A stretch of DNA of 28,942 nt, taken from assembly GCA_028826165.1 (NCBI GenBank), contig JAPDFW010000049.1, forward strand, positions 20,001-48,942, written 5' to 3'. The notes below the pieces were generated by a model that made no database searches, was not told the origin of the DNA, and was given only the letters and a program-made list of their open reading frames with translations. This DNA comes from Anaeramoeba ignava (taxonomy: Eukaryota > Metamonada > Anaeramoebidae). How positions within the stretch are numbered: the stretch's first letter is position 1; every line of letters starts with the position of its first letter. Below are positions 1 through 10,895 of the stretch, piece after piece. The position numbers were made by a program, and so were the translations under genes.

Positions 1-2
1 TT

Positions 3-71
3 TTCAAACCGAAACAAATGGAATTTATAAAAGAACTCTCGGGTCTTTGTCGGTATTTTCATGACAAATGA
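3..71 (+). CDS. Possible 3' end of a protein-coding gene (partial)
   Basis: An open frame enters from the left edge and ends at a TGA at 69-71, giving 22 codons. The residues (FKPKQMEFIKEL, then SGLCRYFHDK) are mixed in composition rather than low-complexity, and codons such as CTC TCG GGT CGG are much richer in GC than the surroundings, which is the usual sign of coding sequence in this kind of genome. No domain can be recognised from so short a tail. The bases after the TGA quickly become A-rich, as expected of a 3' untranslated region. It could equally be a chance open stretch. Confidence 0.25.
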   Translation, partial: FKPKQMEFIKELSGLCRYFHDK

Positions 72-708
72 TTTGGTAATAACCCAAATTCAAATCATCG
101 AATTTGGAAAAGAAGAGAAGAAAAAAAAAAAGGAAAATTAAACTAAATTGTAACGGGAAACAAAAAATTTGACACAAACAATATAGAGGATTTTAAACAA
201 TAAAAAAAAAAGGGAAAAAAGACGAATAGGAAATAAAAAGAAAATTAAAATTTTAACAAAAATAAGAAAAGAATAACAAGAATAGAGAGGAATACAAAAC
301 CAAAACCAAAACCAAACAAAACTCGAATCAATCTTGAATTTTTCATGTTACTTGATTTCATGATTTTTTGACAAACAAGAAAGTCACCGAAAAATGATTA
401 TATGGAAAAAAGTTGTTTATATTAATTAAATTGATAGAATAGAAGAAGGAAAAATTTATTGTTTGAATTCTTGCTTACGATTTTCGTTTTAAAATGGTAT
501 CTATTATCGAATATCAATTGTTTTTTTCTTATTATCTCTGACATTTTATTGATACTATTTCAAAATATTTCTTCCTGGTGCATTTAGTTCGAATACATCC
601 GGTATGACTTAGCTCATTCTTTTTTTTTGGATTTTAATGAAAACGAGCAAATGAAATTTTTCAAAATAGTATAATAATTAGATTTTTTAGATCGTTGTAA
701 TTGTCTCA
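72..708. other. Intergenic, no supported gene
   Basis: Purine-rich AT sequence with a short (CCAAAA)n run near 300-314. A slightly GC-richer patch around 575-620 contains a TTCGAA-bearing segment, but no tRNA-like stems or convincing open frame could be drawn from it. It may hold the 3' untranslated and intergenic sequence of the gene entering at the left edge. Confidence 0.4.
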
Positions 709-2014
709 TAATTATTATAATAAATATTATAATAAATAATAAAAATAAAACTAAGGAATAAATTAATATTTATATTTATAATAATATTTATATTTGTATT
801 TATATTAATATTCTTATTATTTATAAATAAATTATTAATAATTAAATTAATCATATATATTATAATAAATATTATAATAAAACTAAGGAATAAATTAATA
901 ATTATATTTATAATAATATTTATATTTATATTTATATTAATATTCTTATTATTTATTAATTAAATTAATATTAATTAAATTAATCATATATATTATAATA
1001 AATATTATAATAAATAATTAAAATAAAACTAAGGAATAAATCAATAATTATATTGATAATAATATTTATATTTGTATTTATATTAATATTCTTATTATTT
1101 ATTAATTAAATTATTAATAATTAAATTAATCATATATATTATAATAAATATTATAATAAATAATTAAAATAAAACTAAAGAATAAATTAATAATTATATT
1201 GATAATAATATTTATATTTATATTTATAATAATATTCTTATTTATTTATTAAATTATTAATTAATTAAATAATAATATATATTATAATAATATTTAAATA
1301 TTATAATAATTAAAATAAAATAAATAATAAATAATAATAAATAAAATAAAAATTAAAGAATAAATTATTTATATTTATATTATTTATTTTATTAATAATT
1401 ATTATTTAAATTAATCATATATATTTTATTTATATATTATAATAAATAAATAATATTCTTATTATTTATTATTTATATTATTGAATTAAATTAATAATAT
1501 ATATTATAATAAATATTATAATAAAATAAAAATAAAAAATAAAACTAAGGAATAAATTAATAATTATATTTGATATTAATATTTATATTATATTTATATT
1601 AATATTCTTATTATTTATTAATTAAATTATTAATTAATTAAATTAATCATATATATTATAATAAATATTATAATAAATAATTAAAATAAAACTAAGGAAT
1701 AAATCAATAATATTTATATTGATAATAATATTTATATTATATTTATATTAATATTCTTATTATTTATTAATTAAATTATTAAAATTAATTAAATTAATCA
1801 TATATATTATAATAAATATTATAATAAATAATTAAAATAAAACTAAGGAATAAATTAATAATTATATTGATAATAATATTTATATTTGTATTTATATTAA
1901 TATTCTTATTATTTATTAATTAAATTATTTATTAATTAAATTAATCATATATATTATAATAAATATTATAATAAATAATAAAAATAAAACTAAGGAATAA
2001 ATTAATAATTATAT
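709..2014. repeat. Tandem array, ~148 bp period
   Basis: A marker motif ACTAAGGAATAAAT recurs at 750, 882, 1028, 1174 (as ACTAAAG), 1544, 1691, 1842 and 1989, mostly 146-151 bp apart. Each unit also carries CATATATATTATAATAAATATTATAATAAA and TTAATATTCTTATTATTTATTAATT-type segments. The part between about 1200 and 1500 is degraded and lacks the marker. The first spacing (132 bp) is short. The array stops sharply at 2014, where non-repetitive sequence begins. It has no coding capacity. Confidence 0.85.
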
Positions 2015-2913
2015 CATGGAATTGAATAACTGAATCAGAAGGGGTTTTTTTTAGGTTGAATTAATTTCTAGTTTGAATGAAAAATGGATGAAAAGAAAGT
2101 CATAGTCTAAGAATGGGAGAGTGGGAAAAAAAAGTTAAAACCAAAAAGAAGCGAGTTTGTAACTAAAAGCAAAAAAAATCTTGGAATTATACTCAATTTT
2201 ACAAAAAACGATTTGGTTGTTGATTCTTTATTTATATTGATTATTGAATTATTAGGGAATTTAATATCAACTTCCAAAAAAAAAGAATAAATGAAAAAAA
2301 AAGAAAGAAAAGATGGAGGGCAAAAAAAAGTGAAAAGGGGGTTCTTGGATTTTTATGGATGAAACAAAAAAAATATAATAAATAATAATTGAAAAATAAC
2401 TTACAATAAGTAAAAAATAAAAGAAAAGAAAAAGAAAGTAAATTAAATTGAATTAGAGTAAGTGCGTTTTTTATGAGCTGAAAAAACTAAGAATAAGAAA
2501 AAAAGTACAAAAAAAGTTAGAAGAGTGTGTATAGAAAAAAAACAAAATATTAGAATAAATGAAACTTATCTATTCAAAACCAAGAAAGTAAGGGATATGA
2601 AAATTATTTCAAACATCAAACTGTAAAGGGAACATATGTGGGAATATTGAAAACACAATAAATAAGGAAGAGTAATTGAAAAAAAAAATGAAAAATAATT
2701 TTAATAAAAAAAAAAGCAAAAAAAAATTTTTTTTTTTGAAAAAAAGAAATTGTAACAAAAATAAACATGAAAATAAAATATACATTAGAAGTTGAGTCCA
2801 TTATAAAATTAATATTTTTCAAAAAGGGGTTTTTGTTGATCAATTAATTGATCTTGAGAAAAAAAACTTGCAAAATATGAATTTTTTCATGGATATAAAT
2901 TAATTTATAAAAA
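2015..2913. other. Intergenic A-rich stretch, no supported gene
   Basis: Dominated by A-runs interrupted by single G, T or C bases. An open frame at 2616-2843 on the minus strand encodes only Phe/Ile/Lys-rich sequence produced by homopolymers and has no recognisable domain. No RNA gene or transposon end was seen. Confidence 0.4.
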
Positions 2914-4085
2914 ATGGGATAATGAATGAATGGAATATTAATAATAAAATTTTATTTAAAATATTATTTGATTTGATTTATTTATATTTATTAATTTATT
3001 ATTTAATCTAAAATTAATATAAATTTGAAAAATTGATTAAATTGGAATTTTTAATTGATTTTTTTGAAAATGAATGTAATTTTTTAAACAACAAATAAAT
3101 ATAAATAAAATAATATTGAATAAATAAAGTATTGTTGAATAAATTAATTTTAAATTATTATTTGATTTGATATATTTATATTTAATAATTGATTAATTAA
3201 TTGGTTGTGTTAATAACAATTATGAAATGAATTAATAGAAATTTATTTTTTTTAAATTTTATTAAAAAGCAAATCAATATAAAAAATGAAATAAAGAATG
3301 AATGAAATATAAATAAATAAATTTCTTTTAAATTATAATTTAATTTGATATATCTATATTTATTCATTCATTCATTAATCCAAAATCAATATAAATTTGC
3401 AAATTTTGTTTGATTGATTTTCCTGTTGAATTTTTTGAAAATGAATGTAATTTTTATCAAAATCAATCAATATAAAAAATGGGATAATGAATGAATAAAA
3501 TATTAATAAGAAAATTTTATTTAAAATATTATTTGATTTGATTTATTTATATTTATTAATTTATTATTTAATCTAAAATTAATATAAATTTGAAAAATCG
3601 ATTAAATTGGAATTTTTAATTGATTTTTTTGAAAATGAATGTAATTTTTTAAACAACAAATAAATATAAATAAAATAATATTGAATAAATAAAGTATTAT
3701 TGAATAAATTAATTTTAAATTATTATTTGATTTGATATATTTATATTTAATAATTGATTAATTAATTGGTTGTGTTAATAACAATTATGAAATGAATTAA
3801 TAGAAATTTATTTTTTTTAAATTTTATTAAAAAGCAAATCAATATAAAAAATGAAATAAAGAATGAATGAAATATAAATAAATAAATTTCTTTTAAATTA
3901 TAATTTAATTTGATATATCTATATTTATTCATTCATTCATTAATCCAAAATCAATATAAATTTGCAAATTTTGTTTGATTGATTTTCCTGTTGAATTTTT
4001 TGAAAATGAATGTAATTTTTATTGAAATCAATTAATATAAAAAATGGGATAAACAATGAATAAAATATTAATAAGAAAATTTTCT
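2914..4085. repeat. 565-bp tandem duplication plus partial third copy
   Basis: The segment beginning ATGGGATAATGAATGAAT at 2914 recurs at 3479, and its start again at 4044, an exact 565-bp spacing both times. The two full copies are almost the same base for base (one visible difference is GTATTGTTGAAT versus GTATTATTGAAT), so the duplication is recent or homogenised. The third copy runs on only to about 4085. Inside each unit are older diverged sub-repeats sharing GAAAATGAATGTAATTTTT and TTTGATTTGATTTATTTATA-type blocks. No coding sequence. Confidence 0.85.
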
Positions 4086-5198
4086 TTTCATATATTCTTC
4101 TATTGATTAATGAAATGTCCTTTCATTGAAAAATTAATTTAAAAATCAAGTGATTTCGGATATTATTAGAAGGTGAAATTCCCAGTGTAACACGATTTTT
4201 TGTTAATGATTTTTTGAGATGATAAAGGTTTTGAAAAAAATAAAAGAGGATTGAAAAGAACTACGTTGAAATATTTTAATTACATTATGATTAGATCAAA
4301 TATGTTTAAATTTATCAAATGATTATTCTGTTATTTTTTGCAATAGTAAGATAAAATCCAAAAAACAGGAAAAAAAAATTTTTGACAAAATTCTCGGAAA
4401 ACGACCCCAGTCATTTTCGAAAAAAATTTTTGGGGTCAAAAAAAAATTACTGTAAATTAAATTAAATCAAATTAATAATTTTTTTTTTGATTAAATTGGA
4501 AAATATTATTTCAATTCCTTTTTGTTTTTTTTTTTTAAAATTATAAAATTAATAAATTAATAAATTTCTTTTCTTGATTTAATATCCAAAATTTTAAATA
4601 AAATAAAATAAAATAAAATAAAAAAGAAAGAAGAATTTGAATTGAGAATAAAACAAAATTGAATTAAATTTGTAAATCTGAATAAAATAAAACAAAATAA
4701 AAAAAGAGAGAGGAATTATAATTAATTAATTAAATATTAATTTTAATTTTTTTCTTTTTCTTTTTTTTTCTTTTCAAATTTTTAAAGTTGAAAATTTTTA
4801 AAAATGAATGAATTAAAATGAAAATATTTTTTTTTTTTGGAAAATAATTGAATATTAAATTGAATTTGAAATTGAATTTATTTTTTTTTTGAATTAAAAT
4901 AAATTGAAATATAATAATCAAATAATAAATATAAATATTATTTTGATTTTTTTTTTTGGAATAAAAATTATAATTAAAATTATAATTAAAATTTATTTCT
5001 TTTTTTTGATTATATTCTTAATTTTAAAAAAAATTCAAAATTGTTTTGTTTTAATTAATAAAATAATTGAAATAAAAATATTGTTTTTGTTTATGTTTAT
5101 GTTTATTTAAAAATGGAAATGAAATATCTTCTTATAAAATTAATATTAATATTTTGAAAAAGAAAATAAATAAATTAATTAATTAATTAAAAACTTAC
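4086..5198. other. Intergenic, with small simple repeats
   Basis: Contains an (AAAAT)n run at about 4594-4624, several long A or T homopolymers and a short GC-richer hairpin (listed separately). Open frames at 4730-4921 (minus) and 4904-5110 (plus) are Ile/Lys/Asn/Phe-only translations of A/T runs. A minus-strand open stretch ending at 4123 is less monotonous but has no start, splice site or recognisable domain. If the ankyrin exon just beyond 5198 belongs to a live gene, the following intron and exon should lie here, but none could be identified. Confidence 0.35.
4403..4437. other. GC-richer inverted repeat (possible hairpin)
   Basis: GACCCCA at 4403-4409 is the exact reverse complement of TGGGGTC at 4431-4437, with a 21-nt loop containing the palindrome TTTTCGAAAA. 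It stands out because runs of C or G are very rare in this region. A run of A follows. Its role is unknown; it could be a relic transposon end or a 3'-end processing structure. Confidence 0.3.
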
Positions 5199-5294
5199 TC
5201 CACTTAAATTAAAATTAGCTCCATTATCAACTAATAATTTAATCATATCAAATGTAATTGATTCATTCCTACATAAATAATGAACTGGAGACCA
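5199..5294 (-). CDS. Ankyrin-repeat exon (single exon, incomplete gene)
   Basis: Read on the minus strand, 32 codons form one ankyrin repeat: [15 protein letters not shown] followed by [17 protein letters not shown]. The W/T-SP-VH, helix, [10 protein letters not shown] pattern is the diagnostic ankyrin consensus (TPLHxA...ivklLlxxGAdvn). The exon is bounded by a canonical donor GTAAGT (complement of 5193-5198) directly after GGA, and by an AG just before TGG (5295-5296), giving a 96-nt phase-0 exon. Ankyrin repeats mediate protein-protein contacts. No flanking exon is recognisable: on the 5' side lie (AAATT)n, (TTTTTTG)n and (TTTAA)n repeats and then the putative large element beginning at about 6025. 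It may be one exon of a gene with long introns or a stranded remnant. The domain call is fairly safe; gene integrity is unknown. Confidence 0.6.
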
Positions 5295-5314
5295 CTTTTT
5301 TGTTTTGAAATAAT

Positions 5315-5341
5315 AAATTAAATTAAATTAAATTAAATTAA
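5315..5341. repeat. (AAATT)n microsatellite
   Basis: Five uninterrupted pentanucleotide units lie immediately upstream (minus-strand sense) of the ankyrin exon's acceptor, so within its presumed intron. Confidence 0.8.
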
Positions 5342-5534
5342 TTTCTCTTTAATTTATATTTTAAATAATTTTCTCTTATATTTTTTTGTTATTTAAAATT
5401 AAAAAATTTATAATTTTATTTTGAAATAATATTTTTTTTGTGTTTTTTTGAAAATCAAATTAAAATAATAAATAAAATTACTCTCTAATTTATTATTAAA
5501 TTTAAATTTAAAAAAGAAAAGATTAGATTTAAAT

Positions 5535-5571
5535 TGTTTTTTGTTTTTTGTTTTTTGTTTTTTGTTTTTTG
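5535..5571. repeat. (TTTTTTG)n heptanucleotide microsatellite
   Basis: Five consecutive units of T6G in perfect register. Confidence 0.85.
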
Positions 5572-5643
5572 AAAAAAATAAAATAATTAAATTGAGGAAA
5601 TTTTGTATATTTATTAAGATTTTCCATTAATTTCCAAATAATA

Positions 5644-5700
5644 TTTAATTTAATTTAATTTAATTTAATTTAATTTAATTTAATTTAATTTAATTTAATT
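5644..5700. repeat. (TTTAA)n microsatellite
   Basis: About eleven perfect pentanucleotide units. It is the complement of the AAATT repeat found at 5315-5341, so the two form inverted simple repeats around 300 bp apart. Confidence 0.85.
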
Positions 5701-5830
5701 AATATATTAAAATCTTATTAAATTATTAAAAGGTTAATTGAAGAGAAATAATAATAATAATATAGATTTATATTTTAAGGTTATGGAAGATAGAGATTAT
5801 AAAGGAATAAATAATAAGATGAAAAGAGGA

Positions 5831-6024
5831 ATATATTTATATTTATATTTATATTTATATTTATATTTATATTTATATTTATATTTATATTTATATTTAT
5901 ATTTATATTTATATTTATATTTATATTTATATTTATATTTATATTTATATTTTATATTTATATTTATATTTATATTTATATTTTATATTTATATTTATAT
6001 TTATATTTATATTTATATTTATAT
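5831..6024. repeat. (TTTATA)n hexanucleotide microsatellite
   Basis: About 32 units of ATATTT/TTTATA, with two single-base slips near 5950 and 5980. It creates a long Leu-Tyr repeat open frame (5738-6124, plus) that is an artefact of the repeat rather than a gene. Its right edge abuts the GGTAGGGGTAAATTTG sequence that starts the putative inverted-repeat arm. Confidence 0.9.
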
Positions 6025-9000
6025 GGTAGGGGTAAATTTGACCTATTTTGATCTACTGCCTATTTTTATCTACTTTTTTTACAATTTTTTTGATTTTCAT
6101 TTTAAACACATTTTTGATGCTTAATTCTGATTAAAATAATTCTCTTTTCGTCAATTTCCCTTATCACAATTCAAAATATGAAAAATTTATGATCTCTTTT
6201 TTATTTTTTTTTTGGTGCAAACAATTTAGAAGCAAACATAAATAAATTTTATTTATATAATTATTTCTCATTATTATGTTTAATTTTCCTTTTTTTAATT
6301 CAGAATCCTGAAATAATTACACTGAAATATCCATTCCCATTTTTTCATTTTTTTTGATTCTCTTTAAAATATTTTTCTGCTTCATAAATCCTCACTTTCT
6401 TCAAGTTAACTATCTTTTTTTTTATTTAATTTCTTTTTTTCTTATTTCTTCTCCTAATTACTTTTCTCATTTTGTTTTATTTAATATATCTTTTTCATTC
6501 TCAAAAAAAATTCTTTGCTCTTAATTGTTATTCTTTTTCATATTTTTTCTTAAATTAGATATTTCATCTATCTTTGTTTTTGATTATTTTTTATCATTTT
6601 AATTCATTTTTTCTTTTCCAACTCTATTTTCACTTATTATTTTATCAATCTATTCAGATCATTTGCAAATAATATCTCACAAATTTAAGATGAATTTTTC
6701 CTTTATTCTAATAATTCAAAAAAGTTATCAAGTTTAAATTCCCAAAAAGCTCTCAATTTTTTCTTCAAGATATTTAAATCTTAATTTTATGTCTTGCTCT
6801 TTTTAATTTAATTCTCTTTTTCTAAATTTTGATTACTCAGCTCTAAAAAATATCATTTTTTCAATAAAGAAATATCAAGTTTTTTTATTTACTTTTTTTA
6901 AATATTAATTACAAACATGTAATAGTAATTTTGGAAATTCATTTTTGTTGTTTATTCTCTACTTTTTATTGTATTCAAAAAATAAAATAAATTGAGTAAA
7001 TTCAAAATACTCATATTTTCTTTTTTTTGTTGTCTCAAATAAAATCTTAAGTTTTAATATTTTTAATAAATATCTCCCAGAAATATTCTTTTATTATTTG
7101 ATTTTTAATTGAGTTATGTTCCTGAAGCTTTAATTATAAGTTTTATTTTCTTGATTAAATGATATTAAATAATTTCATAAATTATTAAAATATTCTTTTA
7201 TTATTTTCGATAATTAATTCTATATTCATAAAAGTTTTTTTGTAATATTTTTTTATATTTATTTATTTTAGAATGTTTTATTTATTTAATCTTAATTTTT
7301 ATCTTCATAAATCAAAAATTAAATTAAAAAAATAAAATCGGAAAAAAATAATAAAATAAAGATTTTTCTTAAAGTTTATAATTTAAAAGAAATTCCAATT
7401 TAATCAAAAAAAAACTATTTTTATTACGATTGAATGAATTTTAAATTATAAATTTTTTTTATTTAATTATTTAATTCAAAAAATAAAATTGTTTTTTTAA
7501 TTTAAAGTTTCCATTTTTATTTTTTTTGGAGTTTAATTTTCATACACTTTGATAGAAATATAAAGATTTTATCAATTTATAGAATTAAGTTTAATATTAC
7601 ATTCATTATTTAAAAATTCTGAACATTATTTCAAATTAGAGAATTAGAAAGAATTAAATCAATTTTAATCTGAATCAAAATCTAATTTCACTTTTGTTAT
7701 TATTAATTTTATAATTGAATTGAAACCATTTCATTCTTTTGTTTTGATAAATTTGATTTTAATTAAGAAATAAAATATATTTAAAACATCTCTTATGACT
7801 CTCTAATATTTATTTTTTAAATAATATATTAAATTAATCCTTAAATATTTCTTGATTTTTTTATTCCAAATTTTTTTTAAATTCTTTTTTTAAAATTATT
7901 CAAAATATCAATTTTCATTCTGATAAATATAAAAATACCTAAACAAGTAAATATTCTTATTTTAATTAATATCTGAAATCAAATTACAAATTAATTATTT
8001 ATTAAAATTATTAAAAATAGTTGAAATAAATTTATTAATTTTTTTTGATTTCTTTTCAAATTTTATAATATTTAACATTTGAATATAAGAATTGGAAGAA
8101 TAAAAATTAAGATAAAAATAAATAAATGTTCATTAATTATAATTTTAAAATTGAATTTGATTTAATATAAAATATTTATTATCCAAAAAAAGAAAGAAAA
8201 TGGATTTGATTATTTTTTTTTGAGTTATAAAAATATCATAATTTTTGATTTAAATTGAATAAATAATTTCCATTAAAAATTAAATTCAAGTAATTTTAAG
8301 AAAATTGAAATTTTTTTTGATTTTTTTTGATTTTTTTTTTCAATAAAGAAAATCTATTTAAAAATAATTTTATTTCTTTCTTTTTTTGATCTTATTTCTT
8401 TTTATATAAAATCTTTAATTAAAATTAGAAAGTTTTTTAATTATTAATTTTATTTTAAATTAATGTTATTTTATAAATTATTTTTAATTCCAGTTTTTTT
8501 TTCAATAAAGAAAATCTATTTAAAAATAATTTTATTTCTTTTTTTTTTGATCTTATTTCTTTTTATATAAAATCTTTAATTAAAATTAGAAAGTTTTTTA
8601 ATTTTTAATTTTATTTTAAATTAATGTTATTTTATAAATTATTTTTAATTCCAAATTTTTTTTTTCAATAAAGAAAATCTATTTAAAAATAATTTTATTT
8701 CCTTTTTGTTATTTCTTTTTATATAAAATCTTTAATTAAAATTAGAAAGTTTTTAATTATTAATTTTATTTTAAATTAATGTTATTTTAAAAATTATTTT
8801 TAATTCCATTATTTTTTTTCAATAAAGAAAATTTAATTAAAAATAATTTTATTTCTTTCTTTTTTGATCTTATTTCTTTTTATATAAAATATTTAATTAA
8901 AATTAGAAAGTTTTTTAATTTTTAATTTTATTTTAAATTTATGTTATTTTATAAATTATTTTTAATTCCAATTTTTTTTTCAATAAAGAAAATCTATTTA

Positions 9001-9660
9001 AAAATAATTTTATTTCTTTCTTTTTTGATCTTATTTCTTTTTATATAAAATCTTTAATTAAAATTAGAAAGTTTTTTAATTATTAATTTTATTTTAAATT
9101 TATGTTATTTTATAAATTATTTTTAATTCCAATTTTTTTTTCAATAAAGAAAATTTAATTAAAAATAATTTTATTTCTTCTTTTTGATCTTATTTCTTTT
9201 TATATAAAATATTTAATTAAAATTAGAAAGTTTTTTAATTTTTAATTTTATTTTAAATTTATGTTATTTTATAAATTATTTTTAATTCCAATTTTTTTTT
9301 CAATAAAGAAAATCTATTTAAAAATAATTTTATTTCCTTTTTTTTTTGTTATTTCTTTTTATATAAAATCTTTAATTAAAATTGGAAAGTTTTTTAATTC
9401 TTAATTTTATTCTAAATTTATGTTATTTTATAAATTATTTTTAATTCCAATTTCGTTTTACAATTAGAATCGAAATAAGATGAAAATGAAATTCCAGAAA
9501 AATCAATTTATCAAAAAAATCTATCCCAATTCAAAATGATAAAATTATATAATAGTGAGAGTAATCAATCCTTTTTTTTTCTGTTTTTCCAATGTATCTA
9601 TCATTATTTCTCTTTTCCATTTTTTTTTCTAATCAAATAATTATGGGAAAATCATCTCAT
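6025..9660 (+). repeat. Left arm of a large diverged inverted repeat
   Basis: This T-rich stretch has no supportable gene. Read directly, it matches the reverse complement of 19,730-22,690 in collinear order: 6042-6062 equals 22657-22677 (21 of 21); around 7690-7775 matches around 21,360-21,450; 8092-8172 matches about 21,071-21,155 at roughly 75%; 8251-8310 matches 20941-21000 with 54 of 60 gap-free; the 160-bp tandem unit (8341-9460) matches about 20,765-20,870; and about 9590-9630 weakly matches around 19,860-19,890. The two arms bracket the transposase genes. All alignments were made by eye; exact limits are uncertain, and much of 6100-7600 aligns poorly. Confidence 0.6.
8341..9460. repeat. 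Tandem array of seven ~160-bp units
   Basis: The motif CAATAAAGAAAAT begins units at 8341, 8503, 8666, 8820, 8981, 9142 and 9301 (spacings 162, 163, 154, 161, 161, 159). Each unit continues through TTATATAAAAT, AATTAGAAAG and GTTATTTTATAAATTATTT. Units 4 and 6 share the variants AAAATTTAATTAAAA and TATATAAAATATTTAATT, while units 3 and 7 share a replacement of the GATCTT block, so there is a mirrored or dimeric higher-order pattern. In the opposite arm the same unit occurs essentially once (about 20,765-20,870), so the expansion is specific to this arm. Confidence 0.85.
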
Positions 9661-9666
9661 CTTACT

Positions 9667-9893
9667 TTTTACCTAAAATATTCAATTCAATTCAAATCAA
9701 TTTAATTCAATTTAATTCAATTTAATTCAATTTAATTTAATTCAATTCAATTTTAATTTAACTCAATTCAATTTAATTCAATTCAATTCAATTCAAATCA
9801 ATTCAATTCAGTTTAATTTAATTCAATTTAATTCAATTTAATTCAATTTAATTTAATTTAATTCAATTCAATTTAATTTAATTCAATTCAATT
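9667..9893. repeat. (AATTC/AATTT)n degenerate pentanucleotide repeat
   Basis: Continuous TTCAA/TTTAA pentamers, about 45 units, with a few AATCA variants and one 6-base slip. It marks the inner limit of the left arm. Confidence 0.85.
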
Positions 9894-10339
9894 TTGAATC
9901 GATTTTAATTGATAAATACGTTTTCCGTTTGTGCAGAACTTATTTCTTTATGATTTTCTCTAGAAATTGAAAAGTCAACAAAAAAATGCAATTAATTGAT
10001 TTCGAGTTAACATAAGAAGAAAAAAAACAAAAGAACTTAGAAGCCTTTTCTTCATTTATTATTATTATTATTGCTCAGTTATGATCCCAATATTTGATTC
10101 TTCTCCTCCTTTAAATTAATAAATAAAAAAAGTGGAAAAAGAAAATTGTTGAAGATGGATTTTATTAATTGATTCCATGAATTGAAAAAAAAAAAAGGAA
10201 AATGAATTTTAAAAAAAAAGGATGAAGAATTATTGATCGAGAATATTTTGAATTTCAATCAAAAAAAAATCGATTAAAAACCAAGAAAATTCATTAAAAT
10301 GAATAAAGAAATTGATTGTGTTCTAAGGGATTTCCCTTT
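9894..10339. other. Spacer between repeat and transposase tail, no supported gene
   Basis: Lies 3' of the minus-strand MULE gene and probably contains its 3' untranslated region. It includes (ATT)n at about 10,055-10,071. A minus-strand run of about 15 codons (KGGEESNIGIITEQ) ending near 10,070 looks coding-like but is too short to call. Several A-rich tracts follow. Confidence 0.35.
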
Positions 10340-10895
10340 TTAATCCTCATCTGAATCTGTTTCAGAATTTGAATTTGATCTTGATTTGAAATCTGAATCT
10401 GAATCTGAATCTGAATTTGATTCTGAATCTGAATCTGAATCTGAATTTGAATCTGATTTTGATTTTGATTTTGATTTTGATTTTGATTTTGATTTTGATT
10501 TTGATTTTGATTTTGATTTTGATTTTGATTTTGGTTTTAATTTTAGCTTTCTTTTTTTTCCTTTTTCTGAATGTGAATTTGAATTCAAAATATTTAAATT
10601 GTAATCATCATTTCTTTTTGGGATTCTTTTTGATTTTCTTTGTAGAATTTTTTTTGATTTTGAAATTGAATTAGTTTTCGAAATGGAACTAAAATCAATA
10701 TTAGACTCAATACCAACATCTGTTTCCTTTTTCTTTTTTTCTTTTTCTTTTTCATTTTCATTTTGTTTTTGATTTTGATTTTGATTTTGTTTTTGTTTTT
10801 GGTTTTGTTTTGCTTCTTGTTTTTGGTTTGATATTGTTTTGCTTCTTGTTTTTCTTGTGAGTTTTTCTTTTTCTTTTTCTTTTTCTTTTTCTTTT
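10340..10895 (-). pseudogene. Out-of-frame C-terminal tail of the MULE transposase gene
   Basis: Downstream of the stop that ends the transposase frame, a different minus-strand frame stays open to a stop at 10340-10342. It encodes Gln/Asn/Lys/Glu repeats, then a non-repetitive piece (ETDVGIESNIDFSSIS, then KRIPKRNDDYNLN), then a long Lys-Ser block, and finally Ser-Asp/Ser-Glu repeats ending SDSDED. This basic then acidic tail resembles the acidic SDSDSD stretch already present at residues 438-445 of the transposase, so it is probably the original C-terminus, displaced by repeat slippage in the K/E/N/Q-coding tract. An intron in this tract, a programmed shift or an assembly error are alternatives. 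Plus-strand open frames here (Phe-Asp, Leu-Ile repeats) are shadows. Confidence 0.5.

Noticed and set aside
575-620. TTCGAA-containing GC-richer patch resembling a tRNA T-loop
   Set aside because: No five-base T stem, anticodon arm or acceptor stem could be paired on either strand.
2616-2843. 75-codon minus-strand open frame
   Set aside because: Phe/Ile/Lys-only translation of A-runs, no domain or signal that distinguishes it from chance.
4123-4240. Minus-strand open stretch with mixed residues (KSLTKNRVTLGISPSNN)
   Set aside because: No start codon, splice acceptor or recognisable domain; length is within chance expectation.
5738-6124. 128-codon plus-strand open frame with Leu-Tyr repeats
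   Set aside because: Produced almost entirely by the (TTTATA)n tract; the flanking codons show no domain.
10025-10110. Minus-strand coding-like run KGGEESNIGIITEQ before a TAA
   Set aside because: Too short and without a reliable splice acceptor or matching upstream exon.
10386-10674. Plus-strand open frames of Phe-Asp, Ser-Glu and Leu-Ile repeats
   Set aside because: Antisense shadows of the Ser-Asp/Lys-Ser coding microsatellite in the transposase tail.
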